NCBI GenBank assembly: GCA_910575815.1
Contig: CAJTFN010000004.1
Span: 231,921-295,920, forward strand
DNA: 64,000 nucleotides
Direction of reading: 5' to 3'
Source of the DNA: Oscillospiraceae bacterium
GTDB taxonomy: Bacteria; Bacillota; Clostridia; Oscillospirales; Oscillospiraceae
Below the pieces are notes generated by a model, which saw nothing but the letters and a program-made list of their open reading frames with translations, was not told the origin of the DNA and made no database searches. Shown here in pieces: positions 16,686 through 26,368 of the stretch. The translations under genes and the position numbers were made by a program. Numbering within the stretch: position 1 is the stretch's first letter; each line of letters begins with the position of its first letter.

Positions 16686-18063
16686 ATGGAACAGTCATCG
16701 AAGAAAAGCACCATAAGCTGGAGTACCATCATTTCTTACGGCATCGGCGGCGTGCTCATCAACATGACCCTGATGAGCCAGGAATTTGGCTTCTACTTTT
16801 TCTCAGACATCGCCAAGGTGCCCGCCAAGGCCCTGGGCAACATCTTGTTTATCACCACGCTGATCGGCGCGATCATGGACCCCATCGTCGGCAACTGGGC
16901 CGACAACACGGAGACCCGGTTCGGCAAGTACCGGCCCTTCCTGATCTTCGGCGGCATTGGCACCGCCGTTTTGCTGGTGATGCAGTTCACCGTGGTTCCC
17001 TTTGGTGACACCGGCAAAATTATTTACTATGGACTGTACTGGTGGCGTTTTACATCATCTTTGCGGCCACCGTGGTGCCCTGGCAGGGCATGATGTCCGT
17101 TCTGTCCGACGACTACAATGACCGCAACCGCCTCCTGACCTCCCGAACGGTCATCGGCGGCCTGGTGGGCAGCGGCATCGGCATCATCCTTCTCCCCGGC
17201 GTGGAAGCGCTGGGCGGCGGCGGTGTGGGCTGGCAGCGCTTTGCCATGTGCGGCATGGGCGTGGGACTGGTCTGCATGTATTTCTGCCAGCGGAGCATGC
17301 GGGAAGTGGACCGCCCCGGCGCCATGGCCGCCGGAGAGAAGCGCCCGGTCTTCACAGCCCTGTTCGGCATGCTGAAGAACAAGCCCGTCATGTGTGTGGC
17401 CCTGGCCATGCTGCTCAATCAGGTGTTCATCAGCATCGGTGCCCAGGTGTCCATGCACTACTATGAGCACGTGCTCCACGATACCTCCGTTCTGCAAAAG
17501 ACCTCCGCTCTGGGGCTGCCCATCAACATCCTCTGCTCCATGGTCACGCCGTTTATCCTCCGGAAGCTGGATAAACGGGTGCTGGTCACCATCGGAACCA
17601 TTCTCCACGCCATTCGCCCCCTGGTGATTTTGGTGGGCGGGACTTCCGTCACCCCGGACATGGTGGTGATCCTGACGGTGGTGCAGCGAGTGGGCAGCGC
17701 TTTCTATGGCGGCGCGCTGTACTCCCTCATCCCGGACTGCGTGGACTTCAACCGCTGGCAGACCGGCGTGGGCACGGCGGCTCTGGTCAGCGCCACCATC
17801 ACCTTCGCCCAAAAGCTGGGCCCTCTCTGGGCAGCGCCTCCGCGGGCTGGCTGCTGGCGGGCTCCGGCTATGTGGCCGGCGAGACGATCACCGACTCCAT
17901 CACCAGCGCGATTCTGAATATGAACGGCTTCTATCAGGTAATCGGCTTTGCGATAACCGCCGTTCCCATTTTGCTGTTCCCCATCTCCCGGAAGCGGGGT
18001 GACGAGATCCGCGCCGAGCTGGCCCTTCGGGACAGTCAGGCTTCGGATAGCCAAAAGGCGTAA
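16686..18063 (+). pseudogene. GPH-type MFS cation symporter with two frame breaks
   Basis: The three frames join into one glycoside-pentoside-hexuronide type carrier: ISYGIGGVLINMTLMSQEFG, DPIVGNWADNTETRFGKYRP, then SLIPDCVDFNRWQTGVGTAA. The frame is lost at about 17041, where TGGTGGCG should read TGGGTGGCG, and again at about 17826, where GGGCCCTC should read GGGCCCCTC. Restoring one base at each site gives 460 codons, the normal family length. Both are single-base losses in short G or C runs, so sequencing or assembly error is as likely as real decay. Its place beside two peptidases suggests an amino acid or peptide substrate; that is inference. GGGAGG precedes the ATG. Confidence 0.8.
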
Positions 18064-18072
18064 CATACCTTG

Positions 18073-18144
18073 CCGCAGGTGAGAGGAAACGCCGGAGGGG
18101 GAGACTGCGAATATCCCCTCCGGCGCTGCTCACCACACCTGCGG
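18073..18144. repeat. Nested inverted repeat between carrier and peptidase genes
   Basis: An outer stem CCGCAGGT/ACCTGCGG (18073-18080 with 18137-18144) encloses a perfect 10-base stem GCCGGAGGGG/CCCCTCCGGC (18091-18100 with 18115-18124). There is no U tract, so simple termination is doubtful. Processing, mRNA stabilisation or attenuation inside the operon are alternatives. Confidence 0.6.
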
Positions 18145-18289
18145 GCAGACACGAAGGGTCCAGCTTCAAAGCCCCGTTTGTTTGGATCGGGCTTTACGCG
18201 GCTGACAATACAGGAACCTGTGCTGAGGACAGAGAAGGCCCTTGTTTCCTGATACATTTGCCTGATTAGCCAAAAAGGAGAAGATGAAT

Positions 18290-18646
18290 ATGGAAGGGAC
18301 AAAAAAATACCGGCCCGGTTTTACCGATCAGTTTTCCATTCAGATCAAAGCGCCCCAGGGAATCCGAGGGATTCATCCGCTGACCATCGCCGTCCGCTTG
18401 AATCTGGCGCTGCATGAGATCATGGCCCATGATTTTCCGGGTGTGGAACGGGCGTCCATCCGCTGCGGCGTCATGCGGGCGGGTCTGGCGGCCAACTCTT
18501 TGCCGGAGGAGGCCTGGCTGAAAGGCGTTCTCTCCGCCGCCAGCCCCGACGCGAGGGCTGTGCTTCACGCCCGGGCCGAGGAGATTACCGCGGCTACCGC
18601 CGCCGCTTTCCGGGCCTCGGCGGTGGTCTCCTGGAACGAGACCTGA
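18290..18646 (+). CDS. Stand-alone M20 peptidase dimerisation (lid) domain-like protein
   Basis: A 118-residue protein. The segment VRLNLALHEIMAHDFPGVER, then IRCGVMRAGLAANSLPEEAW, LKGVLSAASPDARAVLHARA and EEITAATAAAF matches the dimerisation domain that is normally inserted in M20 amidohydrolases (the pattern GxxxAGxxxNxxPxxAxLxG then R then RxxEI). The catalytic zinc domain is absent. The frame is intact with a good AAAAAGGAG site, 9 bases from the ATG at 18290 (ATG 18284 is possible), so it appears to be expressed as a separate polypeptide. A complete M20 enzyme with its own, divergent lid starts 59 bases later. Assignment rests on pattern recognition only. Confidence 0.65.
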   Translation: MEGTKKYRPGFTDQFSIQIKAPQGIRGIHPLTIAVRLNLALHEIMAHDFPGVERASIRCGVMRAGLAANSLPEEAWLKGVLSAASPDARAVLHARAEEITAATAAAFRASAVVSWNET

Positions 18647-18705
18647 TATCGTATCGGAAAAACGCGTCTATCTTGAAAGAAAGCGCAACGCGCATGGAGG
18701 TTACT

Positions 18706-19884
18706 ATGAATGAGTTTTTGAGCCGCGCCCTTGGGATGAAGGAGGAAATTGTTCGCAACCGCCGCACCATTCACCAGTTCGGCGGAGTGGGTTTGGACCT
18801 GCCGGAGACCACCGCCTACGTGATGGAGCGCCTGCGGGAAATGGGACTGGAGCCTGTTGAAATCTGCCAATCCGGTGTGGTATGCTGTGTGGGAGGAAAG
18901 CGGCCCGGCAAGACCATCCTCCTCCGGGCGGACATGGACGCCCTGCCCATTGAGGAGAAGACCGGGCTGCCCTTCGCCTGTACCAACGGCACGATGCACG
19001 CCTGCGGCCACGATATGCATCCGGCCATGCTACTGGGGGCCGCCCGGCTGCTGAAAGAGCGGGAGGAGGAGCTTCAGGGCACGGTGAAGCTGATGTTCCA
19101 GCCCGGCGAGGAGGTCTTGGAGGGCGCGAAGGCCATGGTAAACGCCGGCCTTCTGGAAAACCCGAAGGTGGACGCCGCCGTGGCGATGCACGTGGGCATC
19201 GGCCGCAAGGACTGCCGCAGCGGCTATGTGACCTACGTCTCCGGCCCCTCCGGCAGCTCCGCCGACGAGCTGTGGGTCACCCTGACCCGGGACAAGGACA
19301 GCGAGGTGAATCTGGTGGACGCTGCCTGTCACATGATTCTGGGCCTGAAGGACCTGCCCTCCCTGGAAATCCGGATCAACGAGACCTTCGGCTTGATGAT
19401 CAACGCCTTTGTCTGCGACAACGACGATCCGGCGGGCCTGGCGGACAGCGTCACCTTCAAGGGCGTGATGATCTGCATGAACGATCCTGTCCGGAATCAG
19501 GCCCGGGACCGCATCGTCACCATCGTAGAGGAACTGGCTAAGGCCCACCGGGTCCAGGCGAACATTCACTATGAGCGTAGCGTGGCGCCCCTAGTCACCA
19601 GCAAGGAGCTGGGAGATCAGATCAACCCCGCCATCGCGGAGATTGTGGGCGACGGCAACGCGGAAGAGCAGCCTCTGGGCTTCCTCAGCTTCGGCGCGGA
19701 GGATTTCGCCGAGGTGGCGAAGCATGTCAAGGCGGTCTATCTGAACCTGGGCGCGGGCTGCCCGGAGGAGGGCTACGCGGTGGAAGGCCATAAGGACAAC
19801 GTGATCTTCAACGAGGACGTTCTGCCGGTGGGCGCGGCGATTTACGCCAACGTGGCCTATCGGTGGCCGCAGGATCAGGCCTGA
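18706..19884 (+). CDS. M20 family metallo-amidohydrolase/peptidase
   Basis: A 392-residue M20D-type enzyme (hippurate hydrolase/N-acyl amino acid amidohydrolase group). Metal-site residues are visible: Cys100 and His102 in MHACGHDMHP, Glu135/Glu136 in QPGEEV, His162 in AMHVG and the late His in VEGHKDNVIF. Such enzymes cleave N-acyl or dipeptide-like amide bonds in the cytosol. The lid domain (about 180-290) is more divergent than usual (GLADSVTFKGVMICMND). The ATG at 18706 lies 5 bases after GGAGG. It lies between two peptide-type carriers and an M29 aminopeptidase, consistent with uptake and hydrolysis of acylated amino acids or small peptides. Confidence 0.9.
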   Translation: MNEFLSRALGMKEEIVRNRRTIHQFGGVGLDLPETTAYVMERLREMGLEPVEICQSGVVCCVGGKRPGKTILLRADMDALPIEEKTGLPFACTNGTMHACGHDMHPAMLLGAARLLKEREEELQGTVKLMFQPGEEVLEGAKAMVNAGLLENPKVDAAVAMHVGIGRKDCRSGYVTYVSGPSGSSADELWVTLTRDKDSEVNLVDAACHMILGLKDLPSLEIRINETFGLMINAFVCDNDDPAGLADSVTFKGVMICMNDPVRNQARDRIVTIVEELAKAHRVQANIHYERSVAPLVTSKELGDQINPAIAEIVGDGNAEEQPLGFLSFGAEDFAEVAKHVKAVYLNLGAGCPEEGYAVEGHKDNVIFNEDVLPVGAAIYANVAYRWPQDQA

Positions 19885-19975
19885 GCCGGGGAGACGGAAA
19901 TGAGACGCCAGGGGCCTCCGGAGCGCGGCCTCCGGAGGACGGGGGAATATGATTTGAATGGGGGGACGCAGGGGT

Positions 19976-21360
19976 ATGGATAACCGAAGGAGAAGGAACC
20001 CGACCATCCAGGAATACGCCGCCTACGGAATTGGCGGCATATTTATTAATCTGGGGATTATAGCGGAACAGTTCGGCATGTATTATATGACAAACGTGGC
20101 GCTGCTTCCCTCCGCTGTTGTCGGCTTCATGTTGATGTTCATAACCCTGTTTGACGCGGTGAACGACCCCATCATTGGCGGGATGGCGGACCGCTGCAAT
20201 ACGCGCATGGGAAAATACCAGCCCTTCATCCTCTTGGGCGCGATCTTCATGTGCATCACGACGGTCTTGCGTTTTACAGTGCCGCCCCTGGGGACCGGGG
20301 GAAAGGTTGTTTATTACCGGATCATCATGATGCTCTACAGCGTGTCCTTCACCATGTGCTGCGTGCCCTGGCAGGCAATGTGCTCCATTCTCACCCGGGA
20401 TTACAAGGCTCGGAACCTGCTGCTGACCGTCCGGCTTACGGCGGGGGTACTGACGGGAACGGTGATTGGCGTGGCACTGCTTCGGGGCGTGGAGCGGCTG
20501 GGTGGCTGGGCCGCCGGATGGCAGAGGTTCATTCTGGTGGTCTGGTGTATTGGGCTGCCGGCCTTCTTCATCTGTCAGCAGGGGATGCGGTTTGTGGACT
20601 ATCCGGGATCTATCCCCACGCACCCCAGGCGCACGGTGTTTCACCACTTGCTCCAGCTGGCAAAGAACCGGCCGGTGGTGTGCGTCTGTGCCGCCATTAG
20701 CTTATCGTTCCTGCCCCAGACTATCAACAACGTCAGCTCCATGTACTATTACGAATATGTTCTGGGGGATACCAGCGTTTTAGAGCTGACGGCCATCTAT
20801 AGTCTTCCGATTTCGTTAGCCTGCAACTTCGTGATTCCCTTTGTGCTGGAGCGAATGGACAAGCGGCACCTACTGCTGGTTGCCTAGTGTATCAGCCTTG
20901 TGAAACCGGTGGCGATCTGGATCTTCGTGGCGTCTCTCTCCGTTTGCACAGCGCTGGGCCTGATCGTGTTTTCCTACATCGGCGCGTCTCTGTATGGCGC
21001 GTCCATTTTTCCTGGGTACCGGAGTGTGTGGACTGGACCTCGCTCCACCACGGCGCGGGGGAGGCGGACATCATCAGCGCCTTTGTCATCTTCGCTCAGA
21101 AGCTGGGACGGGCCTTTGGTCAGTGGCTCACTGGTATTTTGATGGGACTGGTGGGGTTCCATGCCGCGTCGGCCATTCGACCGAAGGCTGTGGGCGTTAT
21201 TTTGAATTTGAACGGGCTGTATCAGATCCTTGGCTATTCGCTGACACTGATTCCGATTTTCCTGTTTCCCATTTCCAAGGCGGGAGGCGACCGGATTCGA
21301 AAAGACCTCTCTGCCCGGGAGGACGCCGGCGTCACGGAACCCTGGCATCCTGGCCCCTGA
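19976..21360 (+). pseudogene. Second GPH-type MFS symporter, broken by a stop and a frameshift
   Basis: A paralogue of the carrier at 16686: AAYGIGGIFINLGIIAEQFG, DPIIGGMADRCNTRMGKYQP, then VPECVDWTSLHHGAGEADII. The frame contains an in-frame TAG at 20887 (LLLVA-stop-CISLVKPVAIW; the same frame continues) and loses one base at about 21008, where five T should be six. Restoring that base gives 462 codons. With two independent lesions this copy is more likely than its neighbours to be truly inactive, though both could be sequence errors (TGG to TAG, T-run). The ATG at 19976 is chosen; ATG 19958 is also possible. Confidence 0.78.
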
Positions 21361-21420
21361 GGGGGCCCATCTGTTTGGCATGGCATATTGTATGTAAATT
21401 GTAAAGGAGGCCATCGTGCT

Positions 21421-22557
21421 ATGAAAGATCCCAGAATGCAAAGACTGGCGGAAGTGATTACAGGGTTATTCCTGTGGACTGAAACCGGGAGATAAATTTT
21501 TGATCGAGGCCAACGGGAGCTGTGACTCTCTGATGGAGGCGTTGATTGAAGAGGCCTATCGGGCCGGAGCGGTTCCCTTTGTGTGGCTGAAAAAGACGAG
21601 ATTCTGCGCCCGCTGCTGATGGTCTGCACCCAGGAGCAATTGTCCATCATGGCGGAAAACGACATTGCCCTGATGCGGCAGATGGACGCCTACGTGGGCG
21701 TCCGGGGCGGGGAGAACACGGCGAAGCTCAGCTCCGTGCCGCCGGAAAAAACCGCGCAGTTCGGGCGCATCTACCGCAACCCCCTCAACGGCGACCTCCG
21801 GGTTCCCAATACCAAATGGTGCGCCCTCCGCTATCCCACTCAGGCCGCCGCCCAGATGGCGGGGATGAGCACGGAGGATTTCGAGGAATTCTTCTTCCGG
21901 GTCTGCACCTTGGATTACGGCCGCCTCCGGCAGGCCATGGAGCCGCTGAAGGAGCGGATGGAACGCACGGATCAGGTCCACATCCTGGGCCCTGGCACGG
22001 ATTTAAAATTCTCCATCAAGGGTCTGCCCACCGTCTGCTGCGCCGGTGACAAGAATCTGCCGGACGGCAAGCTGTTCAGCGCCCCGGTGCCGGGCAGTAT
22101 TCAGGGGCAAATTTCCTTCAACACGCATGCCCTTTACGATGGCTACACCTTTGAGGGAATTTGTCTGACCTATCGGGACGGCCATCTGGTGGACGCCGTG
22201 GCCAACGACGCCAAGCGGATTCAGGCGATTTTTGACCGCGACGAGGGGGCCAAGGGCGTTGGGGAATTCTCCTTTGGCCTGAATCCCTGCATCACGAAAC
22301 CCATGAAGGACACGCTGTTTGACGAGAAAATCACCGGCTCCTTCCACTTCACCCCGGGGAATTGCTATGCCGAGTGCGACAACGGAAACAAATCCAGTAT
22401 TCATTGGGATCTGGTCTGCATCCAGACGCCGGAGAATGGCGGCGGGGAGATGTGGTTTGACGGCACGCTGATCCGCAAGGACGGACGGTTTGTCCTGCCG
22501 GAGCTGGAGGGACTCAACCCGGAGCGCCTGCTGGAGAACGAAGGGCGGCGTGGCTGA
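21421..22557 (+). pseudogene. M29-family aminopeptidase with two compensating frame breaks
   Basis: The gene starts at the ATG at 21421 after a perfect AAAGGAGG. It reads MKDPRMQRLAEVITG, then needs one G removed from GGG near 21465 to continue YSCGLKPGDKFLIEANG, and needs one A added in the A-run near 21592 to rejoin the long intact frame KDEILRPLLMVCTQEQ. The corrected length is 378 residues, as in the AmpS/PepS family. The intact part shows family motifs NLPDGKLFSAPV, DEGAKGVGEF, GSFHFTPGNCYAECDNGN and IHWDLVCIQ. These are two-metal aminopeptidases that release N-terminal residues from short peptides. Both lesions are in homopolymers. Confidence 0.8.
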
Positions 22558-22612
22558 AATCTGCGCAGAGCCGCGGGATATGGTTTTAATACCACTTATA
22601 GCATGTAAAGTG

Positions 22613-22648
22613 ATTTCCCTTGCAATCCTAAAGGATTGCAAGGGAAAT
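22613..22648. repeat. Perfect 17-base inverted repeat
   Basis: ATTTCCCTTGCAATCCT is followed after 2 bases by its exact reverse complement. It lies 55 bases after the M29 gene in a 355-base gap without genes. It could end transcription from either side, but neither strand has a proper U tract. The rest of the gap holds only the TetR promoter. Confidence 0.7.
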
Positions 22649-22836
22649 TGCCGTAATAGGGCGGCAGCAGGGCGAACCGGCGTGGGCAGGGAAGGGGTGG
22701 TGCGCTCTTTGCGGGAGGAGATGTCCGCTGAGAGGGAGGCCAGCCACGGAGAACCGACGGACATAATTCAGTCCCCACAGGAGAACTTCTCTATAACGAA
22801 GCGCGCAATGGGAGGTCCACTTCGCGAAAAAGGGTA

Positions 22837-22865
22837 TTGTCAAAAGCCGCGGTTTCGTATATAAT
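22837..22865 (+). promoter_or_regulatory. Promoter of the TetR gene
   Basis: TTGTCA, a 17-base spacer and a perfect TATAAT, ending 47 bases before the TetR start. Confidence 0.75.
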
Positions 22866-22912
22866 TCATTCACGAAGCAGCTGGCTGGGTTTTGTTATAG
22901 GGGGGGGGAGTG

Positions 22913-23521
22913 ATGACGCTGGATGACACCAAAACGCGGATTATTTTTGCGGCGATGAAGGCTGTGCGGCAGTATGGCCTGGAGGGTGTGCGCATCCAGA
23001 ATGTCAGCGAGCTGGCGGGAATTTCCCCCGGAGCGATTTACCGTTACTTTGACGGGAAGGAGCAGCTGCTTGTGGAGTGTTTCACCTATGTGGACAAACA
23101 GGCGGCGGCGATTTTTGAGCGCTTAAAATTCAATCCCCTGGCCATGCGCACCGACCCCATGGGCGCGGTGAAGGGCCTGTGGCTGCCCTATTTCCGGTTT
23201 TGGACGGCCCACCCGGACGAAACCGTCTTCTACCATCGTTTTCGGGACAGCTCTTTTTCCCCCAAGTACGACAAGAGTCGGGACGTGGCCTATTTCGGGA
23301 CGTTTATCGGAATGGTCCGGGCCTTCAAAAAGGTGTTCCCCAGTCTGGACCAAATCAACCAGGACCTGTTGTGGCTCCACGTTCTCACATCAACGGTGAT
23401 GTATGCCAAATACGTGGTGGAAGGCGTGCTTCCGAACAACGAGGAGACAGAGGAGACGGTCTTCCGTTTGCTGACTACCGGACTGAGCGGCTATTTGAAG
23501 CCGGAGAAAAAACGGCAGTAA
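22913..23521 (+). CDS. TetR-family transcriptional regulator
   Basis: A 202-residue protein. The N-terminal helix-turn-helix is clear (TRIIFAAMKAVRQYGLEG, then ISPGAIYRYFDGKEQLLVE). The C-terminal ligand domain is not assignable. The start is ATG 22913 or GTG 22910 after GGGGGGAG. It does not face an obvious target: upstream is the end of the peptide-use cluster and downstream, in the same direction, a broken RR-GGDEF gene. Target and ligand are unknown. Confidence 0.9.
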   Translation: MTLDDTKTRIIFAAMKAVRQYGLEGVRIQNVSELAGISPGAIYRYFDGKEQLLVECFTYVDKQAAAIFERLKFNPLAMRTDPMGAVKGLWLPYFRFWTAHPDETVFYHRFRDSSFSPKYDKSRDVAYFGTFIGMVRAFKKVFPSLDQINQDLLWLHVLTSTVMYAKYVVEGVLPNNEETEETVFRLLTTGLSGYLKPEKKRQ

Positions 23522-23733
23522 AACGCACCGCTGGAGGGCGGTTCGTTTTTCACGGCGAAAAGAATAAATGTTTATTTTCAAATGGTTTTGCCCTTGGGGG
23601 CAATTTTTTGAGTCTGGAGTAAATAAATATTTATTATTACAGGTTTGAAATATGGGTTCATGGACCCGTTGAATCAAAAAGAGACGCAGCCGCCCCAGGC
23701 CGGAAACACAAAACAAGGAGTGTAGGTGCGGAT

Positions 23734-24652
23734 ATGGAAAAGATACTGATTGTGGACGACAGCGCGGTACAGGCGGCCCAGTTGAAAGCCATCCTAGAGG
23801 ATGAGTACGACGTCTCCGTCGCCCAGACGGCGGAGGACGGGCTGCGCCGCGCCGGCGCGGAACATTTCTCATTGATTTTGCTGGACGTCGTGATGCCGGA
23901 TATGGATGGATTTACACTGCTGAAAAAGCTGCAGGAGGAGATCATTACCCAAAGCATTCCGGTTATTTTGATCACCAGCCTTTCCGATGTGGAGCACGAG
24001 CAGCATGGGCTGGTGCTGGGAGCGGTGGACTATATTACGAAGCCCTTCAACGCCCTGATCGTAAAGGCGAGGGTGAACACCCACATCAAGCTCTATCGCT
24101 ACCGCTGTCAGGCGGAACGGCAGTCCATGACCGATCAGCTGACCGGAATCGCCAACCGGCGCAAGTACGAGCGCTACAGCGCCGCGAAGTGGCAGGAGGC
24201 CGCCCGGCTTCAGGTTCCGTTTTCCGTCTGCATGTTTGACATCGATCATTATTAAGGTATACAACGACACCTTCGGTCATCCGGCCGGAGACCGGGTGAT
24301 TGCGTCGGTGGCGAAAACGGCGGCCTCTTTTTTGAACCGGAATACGGATTTCCTTGCCCGCTATGGAGGGGAGGAATTTGTGGGAATTGTGCTGGGAGGA
24401 ACCTCGGAGAAAATGTTTGCGCATCTGAAAAAGGCCCGGAAGGCCGTTGAAGACCTCCGGGTACCGCACGACCCCTCGGTTGCGCAGTGGGTCACCGTCA
24501 GCGTCGGCGGCGTTACCGTGGTTCCTCCGGCGGACAGTTCCTATGCGTTTTACTTGAAGATTGCGGACGCCATGCTGTACGACGCCAAGAAACGGGGCCG
24601 CAATCAGGTGGTTTGGGCGGATGAGCGGCTGCGGACGCTGTGGGAAAACTAA
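23734..24652 (+). pseudogene. Response regulator-diguanylate cyclase (REC-GGDEF) with a frameshift
   Basis: Residues 1-120 form a receiver domain (ILIVDDSAVQ; phospho-acceptor Asp51 in LILLDVVMPDMDG; KPF near 112). The GGDEF domain starts MTDQLTGIANRRKYERY and contains the active-site motif YGGEEFVG, so it should make cyclic di-GMP. At about 24253, CATTATTAAG carries one base too many: the first frame ends DIDHY-stop, while removing a T restores DIDHYKVYNDTFGHPAGD. The corrected length is 305 residues. It is either a sequence error or a real loss of function that would leave the receiver and about 50 further residues. Confidence 0.82.
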
Positions 24653-25023
24653 TCTGTTTTAAGGACTCTACCATTCGCTCAAGTCCGGTGGCCCTGTTTG
24701 ACGGCGTGCCGGGAGTAGACTGGCCTGTGAAGGAACCGGAGGAATTGTGGGAGGAGGCGTGGGCATTGGATGCTTCTGAGGGGCAGGCTGCACCTCTCAT
24801 GTCGGATGCCGCCGCGGTGTGGGAGGGAGATTGGTCTGTGAAATCCCTTGGGGCTTCGTTGAGAGCGGGAGAGGGGATGGTCCGTGGAAACGGACCATCT
24901 TCTTTGTTATTATGGAATGACCAAAACTGTAAGAAAACTTTAAGAATTTTGTCGAGTTGTTTGTAAGAAACGGCCTGTATACTCTTCTTGGAACCGGCTG
25001 GAGCCGGAGAGAAGGAGGACATC
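24653..25023 (+). other. Gap without a recognised gene
   Basis: A 108-codon open frame crosses this gap, but it has no ribosome binding site, no recognisable domain and runs through the terminator at 24876, so it is not called. The last 80 bases are AT-rich and carry the promoter region of the TraX-like gene (a possible -10 TATACT at about 24977). Confidence 0.5.
24876..24912 (+). terminator. Terminator upstream of the TraX-like gene
   Basis: GATGGTCCGT pairs perfectly with ACGGACCATC around a 4-base GGAA loop and is followed by TTCTTTGTTATT. Confidence 0.8.
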
Positions 25024-25860
25024 ATGAATTACAAACAGCTGAAAATCTTTGCCATGGTCTGCATGGTCTTTGACCATGCCGTCCGCATCTTTCCTCTGCA
25101 TCAGATATTTGCTCCCTTGGCGGACCTTTTATGGAGCGGAGGCTATGGGGGCCTTGCCGACTGGCTGCTGGAAGAGTGCACTTTATATGTAATGTATATT
25201 GGCCGTTTGGCAGCGCCCATCTTCGTGTATTGCATTGCCCAAGGGTTTGCGCATACCTCCAACGTCCGCCGCTACATAGGCCGCGTTTTCCTGACGGCGG
25301 TGATCGCGCAGGTTCCCTATACGCTGTTTGATCTGGCGGAAATGCGGGTGCTGGGCGTGGAGGGAAACTGGCGGGAGACGGGACTGAACATCCTGTTCAC
25401 GCTGGCCCTGGCCCTGTGCGTCCTCTGGGCCCATGAGGAGCTGAAGCGCCGGAAGAAGCTGTTTTTGAGTCCGGCTGTTGTTGCTGCGGCCACGTGGCTT
25501 GCCATGGCGCTCCGCTTGGAGGGCGGGCAGGGGTATATTATTCTGGCCTGGGTCTATTATATCACCCGGAACCGTCCCCGCTGGCAGAAAGCCATGCTGT
25601 ACCTCCCCGCCGTCCTGCTGTCCCGCCGGGGCTTGGTGCGGTGGGTTTTGGAGAGCCTGGGGACGGCGGAGCTGACGATGGTCTTGCGGAACTGCCTTCT
25701 AAATGTGCTGGGAAACTATTTCGGGATGCTGGTCACGCTTTTGGACAACGGGGAGAAGGGGAGGGCCGGAAGGAGCTTTCAGGGCTTCTGTTACGCCTTT
25801 TACCCCGGTCATTTCGCCCTCCTGACCCTGATTGGCTTCCTTCGGCCGCCTCTTTTGTGA
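25024..25860 (+). CDS. TraX-family integral membrane protein
   Basis: A 278-residue protein with about eight membrane segments. The N-terminus MNYKQLKIFAMVCMVFDHAV, followed by GRLAAPIFVYCIAQGFAHT, is the usual TraX pattern (xDHxG...GRxAFPIFxFxxxEG). TraX acetylates pilin in F plasmids; the many chromosomal members in Firmicutes are presumed membrane acyltransferases of unknown substrate. AAGGAGG precedes the start. It is a single-gene unit between a terminator and the str operon promoter. Confidence 0.88.
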   Translation: MNYKQLKIFAMVCMVFDHAVRIFPLHQIFAPLADLLWSGGYGGLADWLLEECTLYVMYIGRLAAPIFVYCIAQGFAHTSNVRRYIGRVFLTAVIAQVPYTLFDLAEMRVLGVEGNWRETGLNILFTLALALCVLWAHEELKRRKKLFLSPAVVAAATWLAMALRLEGGQGYIILAWVYYITRNRPRWQKAMLYLPAVLLSRRGLVRWVLESLGTAELTMVLRNCLLNVLGNYFGMLVTLLDNGEKGRAGRSFQGFCYAFYPGHFALLTLIGFLRPPLL

Positions 25861-25919
25861 GCAGGACCAGGGAAATCTCTGGAAAAACAGGAAAATGAAA
25901 ATCTTTTTGCCAAAAACGC

Positions 25920-25948
25920 TTGACGGAAGGGGAGGGCCATGCTATAAT
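25920..25948 (+). promoter_or_regulatory. Promoter of the str ribosomal operon
   Basis: TTGACG, a 17-base spacer and a perfect TATAAT, with a leader of about 90 bases before the L7Ae-like gene. Confidence 0.82.
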
Positions 25949-25995
25949 GCCTACTTGCGCGGACCCGAGTCCGTGAATTTTTGCGTGCCTCCGCG

Positions 25996-26016
25996 GAAAC
26001 GGCCAATCGCCGTTTC
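25996..26016 (+). promoter_or_regulatory. Leader hairpin before the L7Ae-like gene
   Basis: GAAACGGC pairs perfectly with GCCGTTTC around a 5-base loop, ending about 15 bases before the GGGAGG site. It may be a leader control element or simply a stable 5' structure. Confidence 0.45.
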
Positions 26017-26045
26017 TTGGAACCGGAGCGGGGAGGTTGGCCCCT

Positions 26046-26279
26046 ATGGAGACTGAAAAGCGAGTCGTGGGCGTCAAGCAGTCCCGCAAGGCGATTCGGG
26101 AGGGACGGGCCCTCCGGGTGTACCTCGCCAGCGACGCGGATCCCGCCATCACCGGGCCCATCGCCGCCGAGTGCGCCGCCGCCGGCATCCCTGTGGAAAC
26201 GGGGCGGACCATGGCCCAGTTAGGCCGGGCCTGCGGCATTGCCGTGGGAGCCTCCGTGGCCGCGGAGCTGTCCGGCTGA
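26046..26279 (+). CDS. L7Ae/L30e-like ribosomal protein (YbxF/RplGB type)
   Basis: A 77-residue protein with the L7Ae core: [20 protein letters not shown], then [13 protein letters not shown] and [13 protein letters not shown]. In Bacillus the homologue YbxF lies at the same place, directly before rpsL, and binds kink-turn RNA. The ATG at 26046 is 9 bases after GGGAGG. It is the first gene of the str operon here. Confidence 0.85.
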   Translation: METEKRVVGVKQSRKAIREGRALRVYLASDADPAITGPIAAECAAAGIPVETGRTMAQLGRACGIAVGASVAAELSG

Positions 26280-26368
26280 GGACCGCCGAATTTTTTGGTT
26301 TTTTCGGAATAGCCTGCCGGCTTTCTGTAAAAAATAAACATCAAAATATGAAAGAAAGGAGAAATTCG

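Noticed and set aside
24640..24966. 108-codon open frame after the GGDEF gene
   Set aside because: It starts inside the GGDEF gene, crosses a strong terminator and has no ribosome binding site or domain.
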